Below are positions 44,476-52,878 of a DNA stretch of 64,000 nucleotides, in pieces (positions within the stretch are counted from its first letter, which is position 1; each line of letters opens with the position of its first letter). Source of the stretch: Paenibacillus pasadenensis (GTDB taxonomy: Bacteria > Bacillota > Bacilli > Paenibacillales > Paenibacillaceae); contig NZ_JAMBOT010000008.1 in the NCBI RefSeq assembly GCF_023715725.1, positions 104,954-168,953 on the forward strand, given 5' to 3'. The translations under genes were made by a program, and so were the position numbers. Under the pieces are notes generated by a model. That model was not told the DNA's origin. It ran no database searches and saw only the letters and a program-made list of their open reading frames with translations.

Positions 44476-47400
44476 GTGATTCAAATTCCTTTAATCGTTC
44501 GAGCAACATTTAATGCGGCCGGCGCCATCACTTTTACGGGCAATACGCTCGGCCTCAGCCGCTCCGACACCGCAGGTGTGCCCGGCACGCAGGACAGCAT
44601 CGGCGCATTCGTAACGACCAATACCGCCGTCCGCTACGGCACATATCCGTTTGGCACAACGGACCAGTATACGGCCAACAGCTCTTCGGCCATTCTGGTT
44701 CTTCCTGCTGGAAGCTCCGTGCTGTACGCGGAGCTAATTTGGGCGGGGACCTATGTCAATGGCAATGTCAATCTGACTTCAGCCATCAACAATCCCGTTA
44801 CATTCATTACACCGGCCGGCACAAATTCCATCACTCCCGACAGCGCCACGGCGCAGACCGGAATCAGCATTTCCGGCGCGCTTGCCTACGTCCGCTCAGC
44901 TAACGTCACGTCGCTTATTCAGGCGGCCGGAGCCGGCACTTACACAACAGGCGGGGTCGTTGGCACAATCGTCATAACGAATGATTCCACCATCAATCAT
45001 TGCGGCTGGACGCTCGCCGTCATCTACAGCAACGCCTCCCTTCCGCTGCGCAACATGTCGCTGCGGGTAGGCTCCGTGCTGGTCAGCACATCCGGCTCAA
45101 CAGCAACGACCATAACCGGCTTCGCAACGCCGATTACCGGGGCGCTTGGCGCGAGAGCGCTGTTCAGCTCTCAGGAAGGGGATGCCAACCGGAACGGGGA
45201 TCAGGCCTTGTTCGGGCCGACTGCCTCGACCCAGATTGCATTATCCGGCACGAACAATTTTGCCAACAACTTTTTTGCCTCGCAAATCAATAGCGATTCC
45301 GGGGCGCTTGATACAACAGGCACCTTCGGCACAAGGAATCAGGTCAACGGAGCGCCAGGCTCGAATATTTCCGGCGGGCGGCAGGGCTGGGATATTACGA
45401 ACGTCGATATTTCCTCAACGCTTGTCAACAGCCAGACAAGCGCCGTACTTACACTGACAACATCCGGAGACGCCTATATCCTGAACGCCAACGGCATTCA
45501 GATTAACATCAACTCTCCTAACGTAACAGTCAGCAAAAGCGCCAATGTGCCAGGCTCCGTCATCGGGGACATCATTACGTACACCGTGACGATTACAAAC
45601 AGCGGCACGGCCAACGTTTCCAACGTCATTTTGACCGATCCGCTGCCGGCATCTTTAAACTTTGTGAGCGGAAGCGTCACGGTCGGGGGCGTCGTCAGGC
45701 CTACGGCGGACATCCGCAGCGGCGTATCCATCGGCACAGTAGCCTTTGGCAGCAGCGTAACGACGACTTACCGGGCCGTCGTTGCCTCTCTGCCAAGCCC
45801 GCCTCAGGCGAACAACACGGCGAGCGCGTCGTTCACCTTCCAGGGTATCCCGGGAGGCAGCACGATCACGGCGGTCATTCCGTCCAACACTGTATCTACC
45901 CCGGTGTACGCTCCCGTGCTGTCGCTTGCCAAATCGGCCAGCACATCGGCAGCTACGGTCGGCGATACGATCACCTATACCATTAATGTTGCCAATAGCG
46001 GCAGCATTGCCGCCGCTACGGTGCTGACGGACAATATCCCGTCGGGAAGCCAGTATGTTGCCGGAAGCTTCCGCGTAAACGGCACGGTCATACCCGGAGC
46101 AAATCCTGCTGCGGGCGTTTCCATCGGCAGCATTGCGGCAGGCGGCAGCGCCACCGTTACGTTTCAGGTCAACGTCGTTTCGCTCCCCTCGCCGCCGCAG
46201 CTCACGGACCAGGCAACCGCTGCGTATACGTATCAGCCGCCTGACGGCCGGACGTTATCCGGGTCGGCAGCATCCAACACCATTACAATTCCGGTCAGCC
46301 TGCCGAGCGTCAGCTTGACCAAAACAGCCAGCCGGACCAATTTGGCCGTCGGCGAAACGATGACCTACACAAGCGTTATTACCAACAGCGGCGGCACTGC
46401 GCTCACAAATGTCATTCTTACCGATCCGATTCCGGCCGGCTCTTCCTTTGTAAGCGGCAGCGTTGTCGTAGGAGGGGTCTCCAGACCAACTGCAGTGCCA
46501 GCCTCCGGAATTTCGGTCGGAACCATTGCCTCGGGCACTTCCGTAACCGTGACGTTCCAGGTTACGGCCGTATCCGTGCCTCCAGGCGGCCAGCTGTCCA
46601 ACCAGTCAAAGGCTTCCTACAGCTCAGGCACCTCAACCGGGCAAGCGTTATCCGGAACGGTACTGACGCCGGTTTTTCAGCCGGTCATTACGCTAACCAA
46701 AGCCGCAAGCGCCACTTCCGTGGTCGTAGGCGATACCGTCAACTACACTGTTACGGCAAGCAACGGAGGCAATATAGCCGCAACCGTTACGGTAACCGAT
46801 CCGATCCCAGCCGGGGCAAGCTTCGTCCCGGGAACCGTTACGGTCGGCGGCACTCCTGTCCCGGGCGCCAATCCCGCAACGGGGATCGCCGTCGGCCCGG
46901 TCGCTCCGGGAGGCTCCGTACCCGTCACCTTCCAGCTGCTGCTCAACTCGCTGCCTTCGCCTCCAACGCTGACCAATCAAGCGTCGGCAAGCTTTACCTA
47001 TACGCTGCCGGGCGGCGGCAGCTTTAATGGAAGCGCGCAGTCCAACACCGTTTCTTTGCCGGCCTCGTCGCCGAACGTAACGATTGCCAAAAGCGTGAAT
47101 GAAAGCTACGCCGCTGTCGGGGATGTGCTGACCTACACGCTGAATGTGCAAAACACCGGCGCCTCTTCCATAACCGGCGTGATCATATCCGATCCGCTGC
47201 CGCCAGAGCTGACCTTTCAAACGGGCAGCGTGACGATTAACGGATCGCCCGCCGCCGGGGCGAACCCTAACACCGGCATCAACATCGGGACGATCGCCGC
47301 GGGCGGCGGCGCATTCATCGTATTTCAGGCAGCCGTCAACTCGCTGCCGGCAAGCGGCGTTATCCAAAATCAGGCCAAAGCCGCCTTTACCTCCGGGGCC

Positions 47401-50400
47401 TTCTCCGGGGCATCCGCTTCCGAAGTAACAACGGTAAACGTACTGCAGCCTATACTCTCCATCGAGAAGTCGGCAAGCTCCTCGGCCTTGACGGTAGGCG
47501 ATACGTTCACGTACTCGCTCCGCATCCGCAACTCCGGCAATGCCACAGCCTTGTTCACCGTATCCGATCCGCTGCCAGCCGGGCTGACTTTTGTGGAAAA
47601 TTCCGTCGTCATTAACGGAGCGCCAGCTCCCGGACTGGACCCCCAGACCGGGTTCAACCTTCCGCTAATCAATCCAGGCGCCGAAGTAATCGTAACTTTT
47701 GTTGCTGCCGTTACGTCGCTGCCGTCTCCACAATCGACAAGCAACACCGCTAACGGCACGTTTACCTTCACCCTGCCCGGGGGCAGGCAAGTACAGGGCT
47801 CCGTTACGTCCAATACGCTGGTTATCCCGGTATCCTCCCCTAACGTCAGCCTGGTCGGGACCTTCAATCAGATCGACGCCGTCGTTGGAGACACGCTCAT
47901 TTACACCGTCGTGGTCACAAACAACGGAATCGCGCCTATTAACAATGTCGTGCTCTCGGACATTTTGCCTCCAAACACTTCTTTCGTGGCCGGCAGCGTG
48001 ATCGTCCAGGGAACCCCGCTTCCCGCCGTATCGCCCGCATCCGGCATTCTGCTAGGCACTCTGGCTCCGGGAGCTTCGGCTACCGTCCAATTCGAGGTGA
48101 TTGTAACGATGGCTACCCCATCTCAGATTAACAACCAGTCTACCGTCAGCTTTACGTCCGGCACCTTCTCCGGCACCTCCGCATCGAACGTTACGGATAC
48201 GCCGATTACGCAGCCGGAGATTACGTTGGTCAAATCCTCAGGCACAGCAGCCGTTACGCTTGGCAATACAGTCTCTTACACGGTTGTCGTGACGAACAGC
48301 GGCAATTTGGCGGGCAACGTGACCTTAATCGATACTCTTCCCGCAGGCATGTCGTTCGTGCCAAACAGCGTTTCTGTCGGCGGGCTGCCATTGCCGGGTG
48401 CCGATCCTACAACTGGCGTGAATATTGGAAATGTACAGCCTGGCACCAGCGTCTCCGTGATGTTTTCCTTTTCTGCAGACACGCTGCCAAACCCCCAATT
48501 TTATGTCAACCAGGCTTCGGCGACATATACGTTCACTCCGCCTGACGGGCGGACGCTTACCCGATCAGCAACCTCGAATTCGGTCAGCGTATCGGCATCG
48601 CCGCCTAACGTGAGCGTAGCCAAAACCTCTCCGCAAACAGACGCCTCCGTTGGCGACACAATCAGCTATAGCATCAACGTCACCAATTCCAGCATTGATC
48701 CAATCAATAATGTGCTGCTGACAGACCCGCTTCCTGCCGGAACCGTGCTCGTAGCGGGCAGCACGACGGTGAACGGCGCGCCTGTTCCGACAACGCCGGC
48801 TAGCGGCATTCAATTAGGCACTCTGGCTCCTGGCGCCGGGGCGACAGTCGCCTTCAGCGTTACGGTTATCAGCGTTCCCGACGGCGGTACGGTCGGCAAT
48901 CAGGCTTCCGTTACGTTTACTTCCGGCGCGCTGTCGGCCTCTGTTCTGTCCAACCTTGTCTCAACGCGGATATACCAGCCTAATCTTAACGCGGTGAAAA
49001 CGGGCAGCACGGCAAGCGCTACGCTCGGCGATACGATCAGCTATACGATTACGTTGACAAACAGCGGTAACTATCCGGCTGAAGCGACCGTTACGGATCC
49101 GATTCCAGCAGGCGCCGTTTTTATTCCCAACAGCGTCATTGTCGGCGGAGTTCCGCAGCCAGGGGCCAATCCGGCAACTGGCATTAATGCCGGAGTTATT
49201 GCACCCGGCGCGTCCGTACCGGTTTCCTTTTCGATTAATATAGCAACGCTGCCAACGCCGCAGGTATTGTCCAATCAAGCCAGCGTAGCGTACAGCTTCA
49301 CGCTGCCAAGCGGAGGCACGCGTACGGGCAGCCTGTCGTCCAATCTGCTCCCGATTCCCGTCTCCGTACCGAATCTGCCGATGACTCTATCGACTACGCT
49401 GACGGCCGCTACTGTCGGAGACATCATTCCATATACAGTCGTGCTGACTAATAACGGGGCGACCACGCTGACTAACATTGTGCTGACGGATCCGCTTCCT
49501 CAAGGCACCTCTTATGTGCCGGGAACCTTTGCCGTTGACGGCTCTATCGTTCCGGGCGCTAATCCCGCCGCCGGCGCGCCAGTTCCTCCTCTTGCTCCCG
49601 GGCAGTCGGTCACGATTACGTACTCCTATCAGGTCAATACGCTTCCAAGTCCCGCTCAGGTGTCGAATACGGCATCCGCCAGCTTCACCTCTGGCACCTT
49701 TTCCGGCGCAACCTTCTCCAATACGGTTGTCACGCCTGTGTATCAACCAATTATCACCGCTCTCAAAACTGCTAATACTTCCAATGCAATTGTTGGAGAT
49801 ACAGTCGTCTACACCGTAACACTAAGCAATACCGGGAATTACGGCGCGTCCGTTACCGTAACCGACATCATTCCTGCCGGCACCTCCTTTGTCCCGAACA
49901 GCGTTATTGTCGGCGGCGCACCGGTTCCCGGTGCGGACCCGGCTACCGGAATTCCGGTCGGCGTCGTAAACGGAACGCCTGTTATGGTCATGTTTTCGGT
50001 GATTATCAACTCGCTGCCTGCCAACCAGCAGCTTTCCAACCAAGCGCTTGCCTCCTACTCCTACACGCTGCCGGACGGGCGCACGCTGAACGGCTCCGTT
50101 GTCAGCAACACGCTTACGTTCCCGGTTTCGTCGCCTAACGTTCAAGTGGTGAAAACCGTCAATGCCATTGATGCGGTTGTTGGAGATACCCTTATCTATT
50201 CGATTGTCGTCACGAACAGCGGCATCGCAGCCGTTAACAACGTCATTGTCTCGGATACAATTCCGGCCGGCACCTCCTTTGTCGCGGGCAGCGTTACGGT
50301 TGGCGGAGTCTCGCAGCCAAGCGCAAATCCCGCTACAGGGATTACGATCGGCACCATTGCAGCCGGCGACTCCGTAACCGTCACCTTCAGCGTGCAGGTC

Positions 50401-51192
50401 AATGCCCTCCCAGCTTCTCAAAGCCTGAGCAATACGGCGGTTGCGGTGTTCACCTCCGGCGCGCTATCCGGCAGCTCAACATCGAATCCAGCCGTTACGC
50501 CGGTCTACCAGCCAATCATCAGCTTTGTCAAATCGGCAGACCGCACTCAAGCGACGGTAGGAGACACCATCACGTACTTCCTTAACGCTACCAATACGGG
50601 CAATATTCCTGCGACGCTGACGGTGTTTGATGCGATTCCGGCAGGGGCTGTTTTTGTCCCGAACAGCGTGCAAATCAACGGCGTGCCTCAGCCGGGAGCC
50701 GACCCCGACGCCGGCATTCCCGCAGGAGTGCTGCAGCCGGGAGCAAGCTTGAACATTGCCGTCTCGCTGCAAGTAAACGTAAGCACTCTGCCTCCCTCAC
50801 AGCAGCTAAGCAACCAAGCATCGGCCTTGTTCACGTTCAGCCCGCCGGACGGACGCACGATTACCGGTGACGTTTTCTCCAATACGCTGGTTATCCAGGT
50901 TTCCTCGCCTGATGTGAGCGTAGTAAAAAGCGCATCGTCCATTGACGCCGTTGTCGGCGATACGCTGACGTATACCATCGTTGTAACGAACAACGGCATT
51001 TCTCCAATTGATAATGTGCTGCTGGTTGACCCTATTCCGGCCGGAACCGCCTTTGTGCCGGGCAGCGTTACGGTTAACGGCGTGCCTCAACCGGGCGCAA
51101 GCCCGTCAACAGGCGTCGCCATCGGCACCATCGCGGCAGGTGACTCTGTCACGGTAACCTTCCAAGTAACGGTGACGGCGGTGAGCCCCTGA
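44476..51192 (+). CDS. Giant DUF11-repeat protein, first part
   Basis: About 2240 residues. The first 340 are a non-repeat domain starting about IPLIVRATFNAAGAITFTGN, with Gly/Thr/Ser-rich beta-type sequence and a WDITNVDISSTL segment. From about 45520 come 15 DUF11 (conserved repeat) units of about 129 residues, each with GDT.TYT, a TNSG or TNNG turn and DP.PAG.SFV.GSV. They alternate in two types: odd units end ...FTSG.FSG...TPVYQP, even units ...FTFTLPDGRT..GS..SNT...VSSPN. No signal peptide or LPXTG anchor is seen. The 15th unit is cut at TGA in TGATG, and the rest continues in the next frame. AAGGCGGTGAT at 44470-44480 fits an in-frame ATT start at 44485; GTG at 44476 is the conventional choice. 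Confidence 0.85.
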   Translation: MIQIPLIVRATFNAAGAITFTGNTLGLSRSDTAGVPGTQDSIGAFVTTNTAVRYGTYPFGTTDQYTANSSSAILVLPAGSSVLYAELIWAGTYVNGNVNLTSAINNPVTFITPAGTNSITPDSATAQTGISISGALAYVRSANVTSLIQAAGAGTYTTGGVVGTIVITNDSTINHCGWTLAVIYSNASLPLRNMSLRVGSVLVSTSGSTATTITGFATPITGALGARALFSSQEGDANRNGDQALFGPTASTQIALSGTNNFANNFFASQINSDSGALDTTGTFGTRNQVNGAPGSNISGGRQGWDITNVDISSTLVNSQTSAVLTLTTSGDAYILNANGIQININSPNVTVSKSANVPGSVIGDIITYTVTITNSGTANVSNVILTDPLPASLNFVSGSVTVGGVVRPTADIRSGVSIGTVAFGSSVTTTYRAVVASLPSPPQANNTASASFTFQGIPGGSTITAVIPSNTVSTPVYAPVLSLAKSASTSAATVGDTITYTINVANSGSIAAATVLTDNIPSGSQYVAGSFRVNGTVIPGANPAAGVSIGSIAAGGSATVTFQVNVVSLPSPPQLTDQATAAYTYQPPDGRTLSGSAASNTITIPVSLPSVSLTKTASRTNLAVGETMTYTSVITNSGGTALTNVILTDPIPAGSSFVSGSVVVGGVSRPTAVPASGISVGTIASGTSVTVTFQVTAVSVPPGGQLSNQSKASYSSGTSTGQALSGTVLTPVFQPVITLTKAASATSVVVGDTVNYTVTASNGGNIAATVTVTDPIPAGASFVPGTVTVGGTPVPGANPATGIAVGPVAPGGSVPVTFQLLLNSLPSPPTLTNQASASFTYTLPGGGSFNGSAQSNTVSLPASSPNVTIAKSVNESYAAVGDVLTYTLNVQNTGASSITGVIISDPLPPELTFQTGSVTINGSPAAGANPNTGINIGTIAAGGGAFIVFQAAVNSLPASGVIQNQAKAAFTSGAFSGASASEVTTVNVLQPILSIEKSASSSALTVGDTFTYSLRIRNSGNATALFTVSDPLPAGLTFVENSVVINGAPAPGLDPQTGFNLPLINPGAEVIVTFVAAVTSLPSPQSTSNTANGTFTFTLPGGRQVQGSVTSNTLVIPVSSPNVSLVGTFNQIDAVVGDTLIYTVVVTNNGIAPINNVVLSDILPPNTSFVAGSVIVQGTPLPAVSPASGILLGTLAPGASATVQFEVIVTMATPSQINNQSTVSFTSGTFSGTSASNVTDTPITQPEITLVKSSGTAAVTLGNTVSYTVVVTNSGNLAGNVTLIDTLPAGMSFVPNSVSVGGLPLPGADPTTGVNIGNVQPGTSVSVMFSFSADTLPNPQFYVNQASATYTFTPPDGRTLTRSATSNSVSVSASPPNVSVAKTSPQTDASVGDTISYSINVTNSSIDPINNVLLTDPLPAGTVLVAGSTTVNGAPVPTTPASGIQLGTLAPGAGATVAFSVTVISVPDGGTVGNQASVTFTSGALSASVLSNLVSTRIYQPNLNAVKTGSTASATLGDTISYTITLTNSGNYPAEATVTDPIPAGAVFIPNSVIVGGVPQPGANPATGINAGVIAPGASVPVSFSINIATLPTPQVLSNQASVAYSFTLPSGGTRTGSLSSNLLPIPVSVPNLPMTLSTTLTAATVGDIIPYTVVLTNNGATTLTNIVLTDPLPQGTSYVPGTFAVDGSIVPGANPAAGAPVPPLAPGQSVTITYSYQVNTLPSPAQVSNTASASFTSGTFSGATFSNTVVTPVYQPIITALKTANTSNAIVGDTVVYTVTLSNTGNYGASVTVTDIIPAGTSFVPNSVIVGGAPVPGADPATGIPVGVVNGTPVMVMFSVIINSLPANQQLSNQALASYSYTLPDGRTLNGSVVSNTLTFPVSSPNVQVVKTVNAIDAVVGDTLIYSIVVTNSGIAAVNNVIVSDTIPAGTSFVAGSVTVGGVSQPSANPATGITIGTIAAGDSVTVTFSVQVNALPASQSLSNTAVAVFTSGALSGSSTSNPAVTPVYQPIISFVKSADRTQATVGDTITYFLNATNTGNIPATLTVFDAIPAGAVFVPNSVQINGVPQPGADPDAGIPAGVLQPGASLNIAVSLQVNVSTLPPSQQLSNQASALFTFSPPDGRTITGDVFSNTLVIQVSSPDVSVVKSASSIDAVVGDTLTYTIVVTNNGISPIDNVLLVDPIPAGTAFVPGSVTVNGVPQPGASPSTGVAIGTIAAGDSVTVTFQVTVTAVSP

Positions 51193-52850
51193 TGGCTCCC
51201 CCTTATGACAGCCTAAGCAATCAATCCGTCGTGCAGTACGACATTGGAACCGGCAGCGGCACATCCGTTTCCAATGTCGTGACCACATCTGTCGCCGGAC
51301 CCCGGATCCGCCTGCAGCTGACCGCTTCGGTGACCGAAACAACAGGAGGCTCAGTCGTCGTTTACACGGTGACCGCCTTCAATGACGGCAATTTGGCTGG
51401 CGAGCTGACGGCGGGAAGCACATTCCCGCCCGGCTCTGCATTTATTCCGGGCAGCGTCATGCTCGGCGGCATTCCGCTGCCCGGCGCCGACCCGAGTCAA
51501 GGCATCTACCTCGGCATGATTGAGCCGGGGAGGAGTGCCTCTTTTTCCTATCAAGTGCTTGTCGGCGCTTCAGTTCCCGGCGGGGAGCTCGTCAATGAAG
51601 CATTTGGCACAGCCATATTCCGCACGCCTGGCGGCCGTGTCATAACGCTGGATGCAGAACCTGCCTCCCTGAGCATTCCGGTGCGGGCGGCTGCGCTATC
51701 CGCGCGGCTGTCCGCCAGCGCGTCCATTACAGCGCCAGGCGATATCGTGGAGTATGTACTTGTCATTAATAACAATGGGGCAACAGGACTGAGCGGCATG
51801 ACGGCTACATTTTCCCTGCCCCCGGGATTGGAGTTTATTCCGGGGAGCGTTAATGTGGACGGCGTATTCCTGCCCGATGCCAGCCCGCTAACCGGAATTC
51901 CGATTGGACTGTTGGGAGCAGGAGCCGAAATCGGCGTATCCTACGCTGTTCGCGTAATCAGCAACGCCGCCTCCGGACTGCCAACCGTCGCTCTCGTCCG
52001 ATATTCTGCAGGGTCACAAGAAGAAACGTCGCCGTCCAATCCCGTCGCAATTCAAGTTACGTCCGTCCTGCCCGTTGTTGCCAAGTCCGTAGACGCCCGG
52101 GAAGCGTCGCCCGGCGACATTCTCTCTTATGTCGTAACCTCCAGCGTTCCCCCGGGACCGCCGCAAAACGCCTTTCTGACCGATTTGCTTCCTGCCGGGC
52201 TCCGGTATGTTCCGAACAGCCTGCTTATTAACGGCCAGCCCTCTCCCTCTCAAAACCTGGCGGAAGGAGTGCCGCTGGGCTTTGTGTACGACGGCTCCCC
52301 GACGACAGCCTTCTACCGGGCAGAGGTTCTGCCTATTCTGGGACAGACGATTTCGCAGCCGTTATATGTGAACAATACCGCCTCTGTCCGTTTCACCGGA
52401 CAGGGAGGGTCCGTTATTACCGTTGAGACAGCGCCAGTGCTGACAGTCGTAACGACTGCTGCTTTCCGGGTAACGGCGGTGCCGGATGTTTATGTTAGCG
52501 AGCCGGGAGAAACCGTATGGATTACCATCACGGTTTCAGCCGTAGGCAGCCAATCTGCCGAGGCCTTCTTATCCGGCTTCGTTCCCGAAGGATTGCTGCT
52601 GCTGCCGGATACATTAACGATTGACGGGGTGTCCGTATCCATTCAGGACGGATTGCTGCCGCTTGGTTTGTTGGCGCCCGGGTCCGTCATCCGAATCCGC
52701 TTTGCTGGACGTATCGCATCGGACTATGCCAGGGATGAGCTGACTGGCACTGCTGCGCTAAGCTGGCAATATATGCTTGAGGGCAGAACTTATCGCGGAT
52801 TATCTTTTGCAGCAAGATACACGATTCAAGTAGAAGGACATATTGAGTAG
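51192..52850 (+). CDS. DUF11-repeat protein, second part of the split giant gene
   Basis: 552 residues starting inside a repeat (MAPPYDSLSNQSVVQYDIG), with sequence that completes the unit broken at 51192. It then has four more diverged DUF11 units, beginning IRLQLTASVTETTGGS, LSARLSASASITAPGD, LPVVAKSVDAREASPGD and FRVTAVPDVYVSEPGE. It ends in a typical final unit with YMLEGRTYRGLSFAARY. The ATG overlaps the upstream stop by one base (TGATG). One extra base in the C-run before TGA would fuse both frames into about 2800 residues. Either a frameshift mutation, a sequencing error or a coupled two-protein arrangement is possible. Confidence 0.8.
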   Translation: MAPPYDSLSNQSVVQYDIGTGSGTSVSNVVTTSVAGPRIRLQLTASVTETTGGSVVVYTVTAFNDGNLAGELTAGSTFPPGSAFIPGSVMLGGIPLPGADPSQGIYLGMIEPGRSASFSYQVLVGASVPGGELVNEAFGTAIFRTPGGRVITLDAEPASLSIPVRAAALSARLSASASITAPGDIVEYVLVINNNGATGLSGMTATFSLPPGLEFIPGSVNVDGVFLPDASPLTGIPIGLLGAGAEIGVSYAVRVISNAASGLPTVALVRYSAGSQEETSPSNPVAIQVTSVLPVVAKSVDAREASPGDILSYVVTSSVPPGPPQNAFLTDLLPAGLRYVPNSLLINGQPSPSQNLAEGVPLGFVYDGSPTTAFYRAEVLPILGQTISQPLYVNNTASVRFTGQGGSVITVETAPVLTVVTTAAFRVTAVPDVYVSEPGETVWITITVSAVGSQSAEAFLSGFVPEGLLLLPDTLTIDGVSVSIQDGLLPLGLLAPGSVIRIRFAGRIASDYARDELTGTAALSWQYMLEGRTYRGLSFAARYTIQVEGHIE

Positions 52851-52878
52851 AAAATGACAATCAAAGGGGGTGATTTCA

